DNA of 36,791 bases from JAGWRA01 sp035534615 (GCA_035534615.1 DATLRO010000034.1:1-36791), one strand, 5' to 3'. Shown: positions 16,613 through 25,760, counted from the first letter of the stretch. Numbers and translations: made by a program. The notes: a model not told the origin generated them from the letters alone.

Positions 16613-17152
16613 TCAGCGCCAGCCTTCGCGGCGCGCCAGCGCCTCGATGTGCGCGAGGTGATGGCGGCCGTGCCACGCGTAGATCCCGAGCGCCGTGTCG
16701 AGCCGCATCGGACCCCGCTCGGGATGCACGAACTCGCGCGTCCACTCGCCGGGCGTCATCGTCCGGAGCAGCGGCACCCACCGGCGGTGCAGCGCGTCCA
16801 GCAGGTCGAGGGAGACGCCGACCGGTGTCGCCGCATAATCCGGCAGGCTCGCCCATCGATCCTCGGAATACGCCTTGATCGTCGGGCGGTCTTCCGTGAG
16901 CGCCCATTTGAAGCGGATGAAGCTGTTCAGATGGCTCTCCGGCACGTGGTGCACCACCTGCCGGACCGTCCAGCCGCCCGGGCGATAGGGCGTCTCGAGC
17001 TGCGCCGCCGACAGCGGCTCGACCATCCGCCGGAAGCGCGCCGGCAGCGCCTCGATCTCCTCGATCCACGCGGCCAGGTCCTCTCCGCCAATCTGCGCCG
17101 GCCGTTGAAACCGGCCGATCGGGTATTTCAGCGTCTCGATGTCGGTCGCCAT
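16613..17152 (-). CDS. DinB_2/YfiT-like putative metal-dependent hydrolase or transferase
   Basis: 179 residues. The N-terminal YPIGRFQRP and WTVRQVVHHVPESHLNSFIRFKW, with AWHGRHHLAHIEAL near the C-terminus, match the YfiT (putative bacillithiol S-transferase) branch of DinB proteins; the three metal histidines are in VVHHV and in GRHHLAH. Substrate unknown. ATG 17152 is preceded by GGAGGTGAGG on the minus strand. It is the last gene of the leftward run beginning with the DUF1499 or PhzF gene, 37 bases after the methyltransferase gene, and is convergent with the pseudouridine synthase. Confidence 0.87.
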   Translation of the reverse strand: MATDIETLKYPIGRFQRPAQIGGEDLAAWIEEIEALPARFRRMVEPLSAAQLETPYRPGGWTVRQVVHHVPESHLNSFIRFKWALTEDRPTIKAYSEDRWASLPDYAATPVGVSLDLLDALHRRWVPLLRTMTPGEWTREFVHPERGPMRLDTALGIYAWHGRHHLAHIEALARREGWR

Positions 17153-17189
17153 CACGTCCTCACCTCCACGGCTCGCCGCCGCCGCGTCC

Positions 17190-17801
17190 TCATGCCGGCT
17201 TCCGCACGACCCAGGTGGTCATGCACCGTTGATTCTGCACGATCGTGGTCTTCAGGGGATCCGCCAGGGCGCCGCCCAGCGCCGTCGTCGCCGTCATGAG
17301 CCCGGCTTCATCCACGAGAAACCGCTCGCTGCCGTCCGGCAGCCGGAAGCGGCCGCCGCCGACCGGCCGGACGCGCGACTCCATGCCGATGGACGAAGCG
17401 AGCCGGCAGAAGAGCAGCCCGCCCGGCCGCAGCACGCGCCACAGCTCCCGCACCATCGCCTGAAAATGGGCCTCGTCCCGCGCGAAGTGCAGGACGGCGC
17501 TGCTGATGACCACGTCCGCGTGCGCGCCGGGAAAGGTCATCGCCTCGACCGGCTCGACACGGAAGCGATCGGCCGGCAGGCCGGGCGCCAGGCGCGCCGC
17601 GAGGCTGCGGACCGCGGCCACCGCGTCGGCATTCGCGTCGACGCCGCACACGTCGTACCCCTGCCGCAGCAGGTAGACGAGATTGCGCCCGCCGCCGCAG
17701 CCGGCGTCGAGCACGGACATGCCGGGGGCAATCCGCCCGCGCAGGATCTGGTCGAACAGGTAGATGTCGATCTGACCGAATTCCGTGGAGAGGTCGAGCA
17801 T
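17190..17801 (-). CDS. SAM-dependent class I methyltransferase
   Basis: 203 residues. The SAM site is MSVLDAGCGGGRNLVYLLRQGYDVCGVDAN (about residues 27-57), with DVVISSAVLHFA as motif II and LWRVLRPGGLLFCRLAS as motif III. The N-terminus (FGQIDIYLFDQILRG) is typical of small-molecule methyltransferases. Acceptor not identifiable. It lies 26 bases downstream of the cupin gene, so coupling is likely; no strong ribosome site precedes the ATG at 17801. C-terminal residues TTWVVRKP end the fold normally. Confidence 0.83.
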   Translation of the reverse strand: MLDLSTEFGQIDIYLFDQILRGRIAPGMSVLDAGCGGGRNLVYLLRQGYDVCGVDANADAVAAVRSLAARLAPGLPADRFRVEPVEAMTFPGAHADVVISSAVLHFARDEAHFQAMVRELWRVLRPGGLLFCRLASSIGMESRVRPVGGGRFRLPDGSERFLVDEAGLMTATTALGGALADPLKTTIVQNQRCMTTWVVRKPA

Positions 17802-17827
17802 GGCGCGTGTCGCGTCCGGCGGCGGCG

Positions 17828-18190
17828 TCAGGCGTCCCGGTGAACCGTCGACGGCGAAAACGCCGGCAGGCATACCGCGATGTACTCGGCACCGTCGGTC
17901 CCCGGCGTGCTGTAGCGGACCCATTCGCCGGCCGGCGCGTGCACGGCCTGTCCGGCCCGCACGTCCAGCGTGCCGTGCCGCGTCTCGACGCGCAGCACGC
18001 CGGTGAGCACGACCGTGTATTCGTCGAAGGCCGGCGTCTGCCCCGGCTCCTGCCAGCCGGGCGGACTCGTCATCCTGGCGAGGCTCAGCTGCGCGGTGCC
18101 GCTGTTGACGAGGCCGATGAACTCTTCGATCCGCTTGGGTTTGTTGCCCGCCGCCTCGACGAGGGTCGGTGCCTCGATCAGGGTCGCCAT
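17828..18190 (-). CDS. Cupin domain protein
   Basis: 120 residues, one small beta-barrel. The two cupin motifs are recognisable around FDEYTVVLTGVLRVET and VRAGQAVHAPAGEWVRY; the first has an acidic residue (D-E-Y) but lacks the full histidine set, so metal binding is uncertain. No catalytic assignment is possible. It sits between the membrane protein gene and the methyltransferase gene on the same strand. ATG 18190 gives a plausible N-terminus, with AAGGA rather far (13 bases) upstream. Confidence 0.8.
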   Translation of the reverse strand: MATLIEAPTLVEAAGNKPKRIEEFIGLVNSGTAQLSLARMTSPPGWQEPGQTPAFDEYTVVLTGVLRVETRHGTLDVRAGQAVHAPAGEWVRYSTPGTDGAEYIAVCLPAFSPSTVHRDA

Positions 18191-18304
18191 CGCCGTCGAC
18201 CGTCCTTTCCGTTCCGCGCCGCCGTCTCGACCTCGAGAGTATCACGCGGCCCGCCGGCGACCGGCGCGGCCGGGGTCAGCCCCGCGGGCTGGCGCGGGCT
18301 CGCG

Positions 18305-18772
18305 TCAGCGTCGCGCGATCAGCGGCTCGAGGCTCATCCACAGCCCCGCCATCTGCAGAAGAGCGAACGCCCAGAACGCGCCGAGCCGGCTCAGGACACC
18401 GGCTGCCGACCGCGACCGCACGCCGGCCCCGAGGCCGGCGAGGGCCGACAGGCCGGCCAGCGTGACCAGCCCTGTCGCCGGCGCCGACGCACGGCCCAGC
18501 ACCACCGGCACCGCCCCGAGCCAGGACAGCCAGGTCACCGTGACGATGACCAGCCAGAAGACGAAGATCGGCACGGCCGCGTAGAACGCCCACGGCCGCC
18601 GCCGCTGCACCGCCGCGAGCGCCGCGAGCGCCGGCACGAGCTGCACGAGATCGCACACCGCCGTCCCGCGCAGCACGCCGGCCAGCGTCACGAAGACGAT
18701 GACGCCGCCGAGCGCGCCGGCCAGCCGGCGGGGCTCCGCCGGCGACGAGCCGCCGCCCGCGTCACGGTTCAC
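18305..18772 (-). CDS. Small integral membrane protein of unknown function
   Basis: 155 residues from GTG 18772, with four likely membrane helices: ALGGVIVFVTLAGVL, LVPALAALAAV, FYAAVPIFVFWLVIVTVTWLSWL and AFALLQMAGLWMSL, plus a further hydrophobic stretch near LVTLAGLSALAGLGA. No motif is recognised. The frame continues upstream of the PhzF stop codon; GTG 18790, only two bases from that stop, is an equally possible start and would imply tight translational coupling with PhzF. Confidence 0.65.
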   Translation of the reverse strand: MNRDAGGGSSPAEPRRLAGALGGVIVFVTLAGVLRGTAVCDLVQLVPALAALAAVQRRRPWAFYAAVPIFVFWLVIVTVTWLSWLGAVPVVLGRASAPATGLVTLAGLSALAGLGAGVRSRSAAGVLSRLGAFWAFALLQMAGLWMSLEPLIARR

Positions 18773-18791
18773 CCGCTCACCCGGCGTCACC

Positions 18792-19571
18792 TCAGACGGT
18801 GATCTGGCCACGGAGGTACTCGATGCAGCGCCCGGACAGCCGGACGCGGTCGTCGCGATCTTCACAGAACAGGTCGCCGCCGCGCCGCGACACCTGACGG
18901 GCGTGCAGGCGCGGCCGGCCGAGCCGGCGGCTCCAGTACGGCACCAGCGTGCAGTGCGCCGACCCGGTCACCGGATCCTCGGGAATGCCGGCCCGCGGCG
19001 CGAAGAAGCGCGACACGAAATCGCAATCGGTGCCCCGCGCGGTGACAATCACCGCGAACGTCTCCAGCCGCCCGAGCGCGGCGAAGTCCGGGCGGAGCGC
19101 GCGCACGTCCGCTTCGCCGGGCAGCACCGCCATCAGGTCGCGCGCCTGGTGGACCTCGATCGGCGTGGCCCCGAGCGCGGCCGCCAGGGCCGGGTCGGCC
19201 GGCACGCGTGTGGCCGGCCTCGCCGGAAGGTCCATGGCCAGCAGATCGCCGTCCCGCGCGACGGTCAGCGTACCGCCCTGATACTGGAACCGGATCATCT
19301 CGCTTGACGTGAAGCCGCGGTTGAACAGGACCCAGGCGGCCGCGAGCGTCGCGTGGCCGCAGAGGTCCACCTCCACTTCCGGCGTGAACCAGCGCAGTCC
19401 GAATCCGTCAGACTCCGGCACGACGAACGCGGTCTCGGCCAGATTGTTCTCGCCCGCGATCGCCAGCATCGTATCGGCCGGCAGCCACGACGGCAGCACC
19501 ACCACGGCGGCCGGGTTGCCCGCGAACAGCCGGTCCGCGAACGCGTCGACTTGAAAGATCGGCAGCTCCAT
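18792..19571 (-). CDS. PhzF family isomerase/epimerase-like protein
   Basis: 259 residues with the diaminopimelate-epimerase-like double fold. The hallmark segments are FQVDAFADRLFAGNPAAVV, NLAETAFV with catalytic E46, EVDLCGHATLAAAWVL, and GIPEDPVTGSAHC with the YW(S) following. PhzF itself isomerises an intermediate of phenazine synthesis, but most family members outside phenazine clusters have unknown substrates, and there are no phenazine genes here. The sequence is intact. It is immediately upstream of the membrane protein gene. Confidence 0.9.
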   Translation of the reverse strand: MELPIFQVDAFADRLFAGNPAAVVVLPSWLPADTMLAIAGENNLAETAFVVPESDGFGLRWFTPEVEVDLCGHATLAAAWVLFNRGFTSSEMIRFQYQGGTLTVARDGDLLAMDLPARPATRVPADPALAAALGATPIEVHQARDLMAVLPGEADVRALRPDFAALGRLETFAVIVTARGTDCDFVSRFFAPRAGIPEDPVTGSAHCTLVPYWSRRLGRPRLHARQVSRRGGDLFCEDRDDRVRLSGRCIEYLRGQITV

Positions 19572-19700
19572 GAGGACTCCAGCCCCGCCCGTCGCACGGT
19601 CGCCGACCGGGACGGGCGCGAAGATCCGATCATGCCACAGAGCACGATCGGCCCGCGGCCGCCCATCAATCCCGCGACCATCGCGTGGCGCCGAGGGCCG

Positions 19701-20072
19701 CTATCGGACGATTCCCTCGGCGCGCAGCGCGGCCCGCAGCCGCTCGACCCTCCGGCGGTTCACGCCGAGGTCGTGCCGGCCGATCCGGGCGGCCGAGCGG
19801 ACGGCGACGATGCCGTCGGCCGCCCGGAGCTCCAGTTCCAGGTCATCGACGAACCGGAACAGCCGGCTGCGGCACTCCGCGCGGAGGTAGCCCGGCCCGT
19901 CCTCGACGATCGTCGCGCGCGGCAGCCGGCCGACCGCGGCGCGGACGGCATGCCACGCGTCGGCCGCCGGCACCGCGAGCGCCAGCGCCGCGACGGCGTG
20001 CGCGGCCTCCGGCGCGTCGCTCGAGACACAGTTCGGCGAGGACGGACAGGGCGCGAGGCGTGTGGAAGTCAT
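19701..20072 (-). CDS. DUF1499 domain protein
   Basis: 123 residues. APCPSSPNCVSSDA near the N-terminus and the RIGRHDLGVNRRRVERLRAAL tail (compare the S-R-x-G-x-x-D-x-G-x-N-R-x-R pattern) identify DUF1499. Function unknown; the cysteines of CPSSPNC are conserved in the family. Unlike many members there is no signal peptide. ATG 20072 is chosen; a GTG five codons upstream lies in a GCTCGGTGCTC repeat. A TATAAT hexamer is placed 18 bases upstream of the ATG, leaving only a very short leader. Confidence 0.87.
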   Translation of the reverse strand: MTSTRLAPCPSSPNCVSSDAPEAAHAVAALALAVPAADAWHAVRAAVGRLPRATIVEDGPGYLRAECRSRLFRFVDDLELELRAADGIVAVRSAARIGRHDLGVNRRRVERLRAALRAEGIVR

Positions 20073-20074
20073 GG

Positions 20075-20090
20075 GAGCACCGAGCACCGA
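20075..20090. repeat. Copy of the GCTCGGTGCTC repeat motif
   Basis: On the minus strand this reads TCGGTGCTCGGTGCTC, sharing GCTCGGTGCTC with the tandem repeat at 12943-12962 but in opposite orientation. It lies between the -10 element and the ATG of the DUF1499 gene. Confidence 0.6.
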
Positions 20091-20095
20091 TTATA
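20090..20095 (-). promoter_or_regulatory. Candidate -10 element of DUF1499 gene
   Basis: TATAAT on the minus strand, again preceded by GCG as at 8554. The expected transcript start near 20083 would leave about 11 bases before the ATG at 20072. No -35 consensus is apparent. Confidence 0.4.
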
Positions 20096-20184
20096 CGCAG
20101 TCCCTCGCGATGGTCTCCGGATGCGCGGGGTCCCATTCCGCCATTGTGCCGCGGCCCTCAGGTGCCATAGGATCAGCGACCATC

Positions 20185-21756
20185 ATGCGAAATCTGTCAG
20201 GACCGCTCGCGTGCGCCGCGCTGCTGGCGCTCGGATTCGCCTGCACCGGCACACGGGCCCAGGCTCCGCCGCCGTTCCACGTGGAGGAGGCCACGATCGC
20301 GCAGATTCATGCCGCCATGAAGGCCGGCCGCCTCACCTGCCGGGCCCTCGTGGAGCGCTACCTGCAGCGGATCGCCGCCTACGACAAGAACGGCCCCGCC
20401 ATCAATTCGATCATCATGGTGAATCCCGACGCGCTGAAGGAGGCCGACGCGCTCGACCGCCGGTTCCTGCAGGGCGGGTTCGTCGGGCCGCTGCACTGCA
20501 TCCCGATGATCATCAAGGACAACTACCAGACGGCGGGCCTCCAGACCACCGCCGGGTCCCTGTCGCTCAAGGGGTTCATTCCGGACAAGGATGCGTTTCT
20601 CGTCAAGCGCGTCAAGGCGGCCGGCGCCATCGTCCTGGCGAAGGCGAACATGGATGAGTTCGCCTTCAGCCCGTACGAAACGGTCAGCTCGATCCTGCCG
20701 GGCTACACCCGCAACCCGTATGCGCTCGACCGCGTCACGGCCGGATCGAGCGGCGGCCCGGCGGCCGCCGTGGCCGCCAGCTTCGGCGCCGTCGGCCTCG
20801 GCACCGACACCGGCAACTCCATCCGCGGCCCCGCGTCGCACCAGGCGCTGGTCGGCATCCGGGCCACGATGGGCCTGACCAGCCGCGCCGGGATCGTGCC
20901 GCTCGACCTGCTGGCCGACGTCGGCGGTCCGATGGCGCGCACGGTCGCCGACGCGGTCGCCGTCTTCCAGGTCATCGTCGGCTACGACCCGGACGACCCG
21001 GCGACCGACGCCGCGCGCGGCCGGCCGATTCCCGACTACAGCAAGTCGCTCGTGCGCGACGGCCTGCGCGGCGCGCGCATCGGCGTCCTCCGCCAGGCGT
21101 GGAAGGCGGACACGGCCGATCCCGAGGTGATGGCGGTCTTCCAGAAGGCGCTCGACGACATGCGCCGGGGGGGCGCCACGATCATCGATCCGGCGACCGT
21201 GATCGGGCTCGACGCGATCCATCGCGACCGGAGCGCCGGCCCGTGCATGGGCTTCAAGTACGACATCAACCGGTACCTCGCCGCGCAGGGCGATCGCGTC
21301 CCGGTCCACAGCCTCGCGGAGATCATCAAGTCGGGCCTCTTCCACCCGTCGATTGCGCTCAGGCTCGAGCGGGCGGAGGCGGGGCCGGAGAACGGACCGG
21401 AGACGCCGGCCTGTCACGCCGAGATGGCGTATCGCCAGCAGGTGCGGACGGCCGTCCTGCAGACGATGGACAGCCTGAAGCTCGACGCGTTCGTGTACCC
21501 CACGTGGAGCAACGTCCCGCGGCTGATCGGCGACCTCAACACGCCGGCGGGCGACAACAGCCAGTTCTTCTCGCCGACGACCGGCTTCCCCGCCATCGAC
21601 GTGCCGATGGGCTACACGCGCGGCGGCCGGCTGCCGGCCGGGCTCACGCTCTACGGCCGCCCGTGGGACGAGGCGACGCTGTTCAAGCTCGCCTACTCCT
21701 ACGAGCAGGAGACGCACCACCGGCGCCCGCCGCCGACCACGCCACCGCTCAGGTGA
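20185..21756 (+). CDS. Exported amidase-signature enzyme
   Basis: 523 residues. A signal peptide covers residues 1-27 (hydrophobic LACAALLALGFACTG, cleavage probably after ARAQA-like AQA). The amidase-signature triad is K111 (MIIKDNYQTAG), the cis-Ser in GSSGGPAAA (188-189) and nucleophile S212 in GTDTGNSIRGPA. Position 211 is asparagine where GGS is usual (TGGS), a modest variation. Such secreted or periplasmic amidases hydrolyse diverse amides, including aryl acylamides and peptides; the substrate is unknown. ATG 20185 gives the signal peptide. The end overlaps the convergent gluQ stop by 8 bases. Confidence 0.87.
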   Translation: MRNLSGPLACAALLALGFACTGTRAQAPPPFHVEEATIAQIHAAMKAGRLTCRALVERYLQRIAAYDKNGPAINSIIMVNPDALKEADALDRRFLQGGFVGPLHCIPMIIKDNYQTAGLQTTAGSLSLKGFIPDKDAFLVKRVKAAGAIVLAKANMDEFAFSPYETVSSILPGYTRNPYALDRVTAGSSGGPAAAVAASFGAVGLGTDTGNSIRGPASHQALVGIRATMGLTSRAGIVPLDLLADVGGPMARTVADAVAVFQVIVGYDPDDPATDAARGRPIPDYSKSLVRDGLRGARIGVLRQAWKADTADPEVMAVFQKALDDMRRGGATIIDPATVIGLDAIHRDRSAGPCMGFKYDINRYLAAQGDRVPVHSLAEIIKSGLFHPSIALRLERAEAGPENGPETPACHAEMAYRQQVRTAVLQTMDSLKLDAFVYPTWSNVPRLIGDLNTPAGDNSQFFSPTTGFPAIDVPMGYTRGGRLPAGLTLYGRPWDEATLFKLAYSYEQETHHRRPPPTTPPLR

Positions 21757-22732
21757 CCGGCGGCCCGCCGCCGGCCGGGGGCCCGAACAGCAGCGACCCC
21801 ACGTCCGCGGCGCGGACCGGCCGCGCCGCGGCAATCACGGCGGCGAGCGCCGCCGCGCGGCCGATCACCTGCGGCGCCGTCCAGCCGGCGGCCCGCAGCT
21901 CACGGATGCCGCCGTCGCCGTCCGACTTGCTCAGCTTCTGGGTCGCGCTCTTCATGATCAGCGGATGGTGCAGGAACCGCGCCGACTCCCTCCGCCCGAG
22001 CAGCCGTCCGAGCTGAATCTGGCGTCCGGTCGACGCCAGCAGATCGTCGCCCCGGACGACCAGCGTCACCCCCTGGCGCAGGTCGTCGACCGCCGCGACG
22101 AACTGGTACGTCCAGCAGCCGTTCCGATCGCGAACCAGCAGGTCGCCGCACTGCTCGTGCGGCCGCTGGACCTGCGGTCCGTGCATCAGGTCGTCGAAGC
22201 GCTCGACCGACGGCGCCAGGCGGACGCGGAGGCCGCACCCGCGCGCCTCCGGCAGCGCCAGCCGGGCGCACGTCCCCGGATAGCGCAGCTCGGCACCGGC
22301 CGGGCCGGCCGCCGCCCGGATCTCCGCCCGCGAGCAGCGGCAGGCATACACGAGTCCTTGCGCCCGCAGCTCCGCCAGCGCCGCCTCGTACACCGCCGTC
22401 CGGTCGCTCTGGCGCCCCTCGCACGGGCCCGCGGCGAACGCCGCGATCGGCGGCGCGTCCGGCACGAAGCCGAGCCAGTCCAGGTCGTCCAGCATCGCGC
22501 GCTCGAACGCCGGCCGGCTGCGGGCGCGGTCGTGGTCCTCGATCCGCAGCAGCACGCGGCCGCCGAGCGCCCGGGTGACGCCCCACGTGTAGACGGCGTT
22601 GACGAGGTGGCCGAGATGGAGGTGTCCGGTCGGCGCCGGCGCGAAGCGGCTGACGGGAGGCGTGGGCCACGCGCGCCGCAGCGTTCCGAGGTCGAGCGGC
22701 GCCGGCCGCGCGGACGGCCGCAACACAGGCAA
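21749..22732 (-). CDS. gluQ: Glutamyl-Q tRNA(Asp) synthetase
   Basis: About 327 residues. The class I aminoacyl-tRNA synthetase signatures are HLGH (residues 39-42, in FAPAPTGHLHLGHLVNA) and KLSKSD near residue 275. A CxC...YPGTC arrangement (YACRCSRAEI and YPGTC) is the zinc site of GluQ, and the anticodon-binding domain of true GluRS is absent, which fits this enzyme: it charges glutamate onto queuosine in tRNA(Asp). The start is uncertain: TTG 22732 has GGGAG five bases upstream, and GTG 22726 is an alternative. It begins 17 bases after the cystathionine beta-synthase stop and is probably cotranscribed. Confidence 0.9.
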   Translation of the reverse strand: MPVLRPSARPAPLDLGTLRRAWPTPPVSRFAPAPTGHLHLGHLVNAVYTWGVTRALGGRVLLRIEDHDRARSRPAFERAMLDDLDWLGFVPDAPPIAAFAAGPCEGRQSDRTAVYEAALAELRAQGLVYACRCSRAEIRAAAGPAGAELRYPGTCARLALPEARGCGLRVRLAPSVERFDDLMHGPQVQRPHEQCGDLLVRDRNGCWTYQFVAAVDDLRQGVTLVVRGDDLLASTGRQIQLGRLLGRRESARFLHHPLIMKSATQKLSKSDGDGGIRELRAAGWTAPQVIGRAAALAAVIAAARPVRAADVGSLLFGPPAGGGPPVT

Positions 22733-22749
22733 GCAGGCTCCCGGGGCGA

Positions 22750-24123
22750 TCAGCAGAGCAGCCGGATCAGGTCCGATCGCGTGATGATGAACGTCTTGTC
22801 GATCTTGAAGTCGCGCACGAGCACGGCCGGATTCTCGGACGTGATCATCGTCGACAGCAGATCGACGGCGGTCGAGGCATCGACGAACGGAAAGGCCGGC
22901 TCCATGATCGACTCGACGGGCCGGGTCCGGACGTCCGGGCTCCTGACGAGCTCCGCGTACAGCCGCGCTTCGTTGAGCGATCCGACGAGGCGGCGGTCGC
23001 GCGTGATCGAGATCTGCGAGAAGTCGTGCGCCGCCATCAGCCGCGCCGCCTCTTCCACCGCCTGGCTCGCTTCGACACTCCGGAGCTCGCCCGACAGCCC
23101 CGACGCCACCAGGTCGCGCGCGGTCAGACCCGACTTGTCGAAGAAGCCCTTTTCGCGCATCCACTCGTCGTTGAACATCTTGCCGAGGTAGCGCGACCCG
23201 TGATCGTGAAAGATCACGACGATCACGTCATCGTCCGTGAAGCGGTCCTTCAGCTGCAGCAGACCGGCCATCGCGGCGCCGGCCGAATTGCCGGCGAAAA
23301 TCCCTTCCTCGCGCGCGATCCGCCGCGTCATCAGCGCCGCGTCCTTGTCGGTCACCTTCTCGAAGCCGTCGATCACGCCGAAATCGACGTTCTGCGGCAG
23401 GAAATCCTCGCCGATCCCCTCGGTGATGTACGGGTAGATCTCGTTCTTGTCGAAGATGCCGGTCTCCTTGTACTTCTTGAAGACCGAGCCGTACGTATCG
23501 ATCCCCCAGACCTTGATCGCCGGGTTGCGCTCCTTCAGATAGCGCCCCACGCCGGTCACCGTGCCGCCGGTGCCGACCCCGACGACCAGGTGCGTGATCC
23601 GGCCGTCGGTCTGCTCCCAGATCTCCGGCCCCGTCAGTTCGTAGTGGGCCTGGGCGTTCGACGGATTGTCGTATTGGTTGGCCTTCCAGGCGTTCGGCAC
23701 CTCCTTCTCCAGCCGCGACGAGACCGCGTAGTACGACCGCGGATCCTCGGGATCCACGTTCGTCGGACAGATGATGACGTCGGCGCCGAATGCCTTCAGC
23801 GCGTCCGCCTTCTCCTTCGACTGTTTGTCGGTCGTCGTGAAGATGCAGGCGTAGCCCTTCACGACCGCGGCAATGGCCAGTCCCATCCCGGTGTTGCCCG
23901 ATGTCCCCTCGACGATCGTGCCGCCCGGCTTCAGCAGCCCCGCCCGTTCGGCATCCTCGATCATCTTCAGCGCCATGCGGTCCTTGATCGAGTTGCCGGG
24001 ATTGAAGGTCTCGACCTTCGCGAGGACGGTCCCCCTGACCACGCCCTTCGCGATCCGGTTGATGCGCACCATCGGCGTGTCGCCGATGGCGTCCAGGATG
24101 GTGTCACAGATCTTTTTCTTCAC
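22750..24123 (-). CDS. Cystathionine beta-synthase with C-terminal CBS domain pair
   Basis: 457 residues. The fold-type II PLP domain has K47 in NPGNSIKDRMA, the phosphate loop GTSGNTG (73-79) and GVGTGGTVTGVG; two CBS modules follow from about residue 335 to the end. The length and CBS pair separate it from plain cysteine synthase. It condenses serine with homocysteine (or sulfide exchange) in transsulfuration; there is no N-terminal haem domain. GTG 24123 is preceded by CGAGGA at suitable distance. No cystathionine gamma-lyase gene is adjacent; gluQ follows by 17 bases. Confidence 0.92.
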   Translation of the reverse strand: MKKKICDTILDAIGDTPMVRINRIAKGVVRGTVLAKVETFNPGNSIKDRMALKMIEDAERAGLLKPGGTIVEGTSGNTGMGLAIAAVVKGYACIFTTTDKQSKEKADALKAFGADVIICPTNVDPEDPRSYYAVSSRLEKEVPNAWKANQYDNPSNAQAHYELTGPEIWEQTDGRITHLVVGVGTGGTVTGVGRYLKERNPAIKVWGIDTYGSVFKKYKETGIFDKNEIYPYITEGIGEDFLPQNVDFGVIDGFEKVTDKDAALMTRRIAREEGIFAGNSAGAAMAGLLQLKDRFTDDDVIVVIFHDHGSRYLGKMFNDEWMREKGFFDKSGLTARDLVASGLSGELRSVEASQAVEEAARLMAAHDFSQISITRDRRLVGSLNEARLYAELVRSPDVRTRPVESIMEPAFPFVDASTAVDLLSTMITSENPAVLVRDFKIDKTFIITRSDLIRLLC

Positions 24124-24272
24124 GCGGTCCTCGGGGTGTCAGTCGCGGTGGTCTGCCGGGCGGCGCGCCGACCGGATCCCGGCGGGCCGCGACCTCAGCA
24201 ATGTACTGCAGGGGGCGGAGATCGAACAACCGGATCCAGGGCCGCACCGCGGTCGCACGCGCGGGCCGCCTG

Positions 24273-25061
24273 TCAGACGGCGGCCGCTTCCACCTCCAGC
24301 CGCACCATCGCGACGTGAATCGTCCCGTCCGCGTCGGGCGGGTACGCCGACACGTACGCCCGCACGGCATCGTCCAGAAACGACTCGCGCCGCGCGGGCG
24401 GCAGGCGCTCGGTGAACGGCAGCCAGGTCGAGCGAAGCCATCCCCGCAGGCCGTCCGTGTCCCGGTACCGCATGTCGCGCGGGAGCAGCTCGAGGCGCTC
24501 CGGGCGGAAGCCGCAGCGCGGCAGCCACTCCCGGTAGTCCTCCGGGCCGTGAAAATGCCAGGCCGGCGCCAGGCCGGCGAAGGACTCACGCCATCCGGCC
24601 GCCCGCGTCACCTCCCACACGACGGCGAGGATGCCTGCGGCATTGCCGCGGCCGCCCATCTGGAACAGGATCTGGCCGCCGGGCGCCAGGCAGGCGCGGA
24701 CACCGCGCAGCATCGCTTCGTGATCGTCGACCCAGTGCAGCGCCGCGTTCGAGAAGGCGACCTGAAACGTCCCGGGAAGCCGGATGCGTCTCGCGTCCAT
24801 CTGGACGAACGACAGGTTCGGGTGCCGCGAGGGCGGAAAGCGCTCGGAGGCGAGGCGGATCATGTCGGCCGACGCGTCGATGCCGACGACCCGGCCCCGC
24901 GCGACCCGGCCGGCCAGCAGCGCGTCGATCCTGCCGTCGCCGCAGCCGATGTCGAGCAGCGCGTCGTCGTCGCGCAGCGCGAGCCGCCCGATGAGCTGCT
25001 GCGCCCACTCGAACTGGACGGTGGAGTTGCGCGCGTAGTCTTCCGCATCCCAGGTCAGCAT
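24273..25061 (-). CDS. SAM-dependent methyltransferase, trans-aconitate methyltransferase-like
   Basis: 262 residues. MLTWDAEDYARNSTVQFEWAQQLI is the typical start of Tam-like enzymes, followed by the SAM loop LLDIGCGDGRIDALLA (36-51), VVGIDASADMI, FSNAALHWVDDHEAML as motif IV and LAPGGQILFQMGG. Trans-aconitate methyltransferase detoxifies trans-aconitate by methyl esterification; substrate identity here is only suggested by overall similarity. ATG 25061 overlaps a possible GTG one codon earlier. It stands alone between short gaps of about 150 and 110 bases in which I see no further gene. Confidence 0.83.
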   Translation of the reverse strand: MLTWDAEDYARNSTVQFEWAQQLIGRLALRDDDALLDIGCGDGRIDALLAGRVARGRVVGIDASADMIRLASERFPPSRHPNLSFVQMDARRIRLPGTFQVAFSNAALHWVDDHEAMLRGVRACLAPGGQILFQMGGRGNAAGILAVVWEVTRAAGWRESFAGLAPAWHFHGPEDYREWLPRCGFRPERLELLPRDMRYRDTDGLRGWLRSTWLPFTERLPPARRESFLDDAVRAYVSAYPPDADGTIHVAMVRLEVEAAAV

Positions 25062-25169
25062 CACATGAAGGCGTCCGGCCGGCGTTCATTGTCCCGGACC
25101 GCCCGCCCGGAGGCAAGCCGCGGCGGAACCGGCCCGGCCTCACGTCGTGACCGGCGCACCCGCAGGGCG

Positions 25170-25571
25170 TCACGTCCTCCGGTGCAGCCGGAAGAAGGCC
25201 GCACCGACGGCGACGAGCACGAATCCGTCCAGAATCGGACGCGGGACCGTCTGGCCGCCGCCGACCCGGGCGACGATGATGCCGACCGCCAGAAGGATGA
25301 GGAGTCCCGGCGGCAGGAACCTCAGGAGCCGGGGCGGATCGACGGAGGGCAGGTCGGCATAATAGAACGCCACGAACGCGACGCAGGCAATCAGGACGAG
25401 CAGGTCGAACAACGGCGTCAGCACGCGCTCGAGCGGCGTCTGGCTCGCCCCGGCGAGGCGGGAAACGAGGCCGTAGAGCACCAGCGCCGCCCCCAGATAG
25501 CAGAGCGAGCCGAAGAACACCGCCAGATTGACCGCCCGCGACTCCCTCGACAGACCGCTCCTCCGGCTCAC
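25170..25571 (-). CDS. Small membrane protein of unknown function
   Basis: 133 residues with four predicted helices: AVFFGSLCYLGAALVLYGLV, VLTPLFDLLVLIACVAFVAFYYA, LPPGLLILLAVGIIVARV and ILDGFVLVAVGAAFF. Basic residues flank both ends. No motif is recognised. The start is GTG 25571 with AGG-rich sequence upstream; the alternative is a shorter product. It is divergent from bcp and follows no obvious operon partner. Confidence 0.62.
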   Translation of the reverse strand: MSRRSGLSRESRAVNLAVFFGSLCYLGAALVLYGLVSRLAGASQTPLERVLTPLFDLLVLIACVAFVAFYYADLPSVDPPRLLRFLPPGLLILLAVGIIVARVGGGQTVPRPILDGFVLVAVGAAFFRLHRRT

Positions 25572-25674
25572 CTGCGCCTACCGGATTCTATGCGAAGGGC
25601 GCCACCGGCCGGGCGACGCGCACAAGGGCCGACCGGGCGCCCGACCGCCCGCGTCCAGGCCACCCAGCGGCATC

Positions 25675-25680
25675 TATACT
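25675..25680 (+). promoter_or_regulatory. Candidate -10 element of bcp
   Basis: TATACT in a short AT-richer patch about 80 bases upstream of the bcp start. The expected -35 region (about 25652) does not match the consensus, so this is tentative. Confidence 0.3.
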
Positions 25681-25760
25681 AGACGGTCCGGAAGGACGCA
25701 CACGGCGCCTTCCGCTGCAACGAGATCGCGGCCCGTTGGGCCGCACAAGGAGACGCGCCG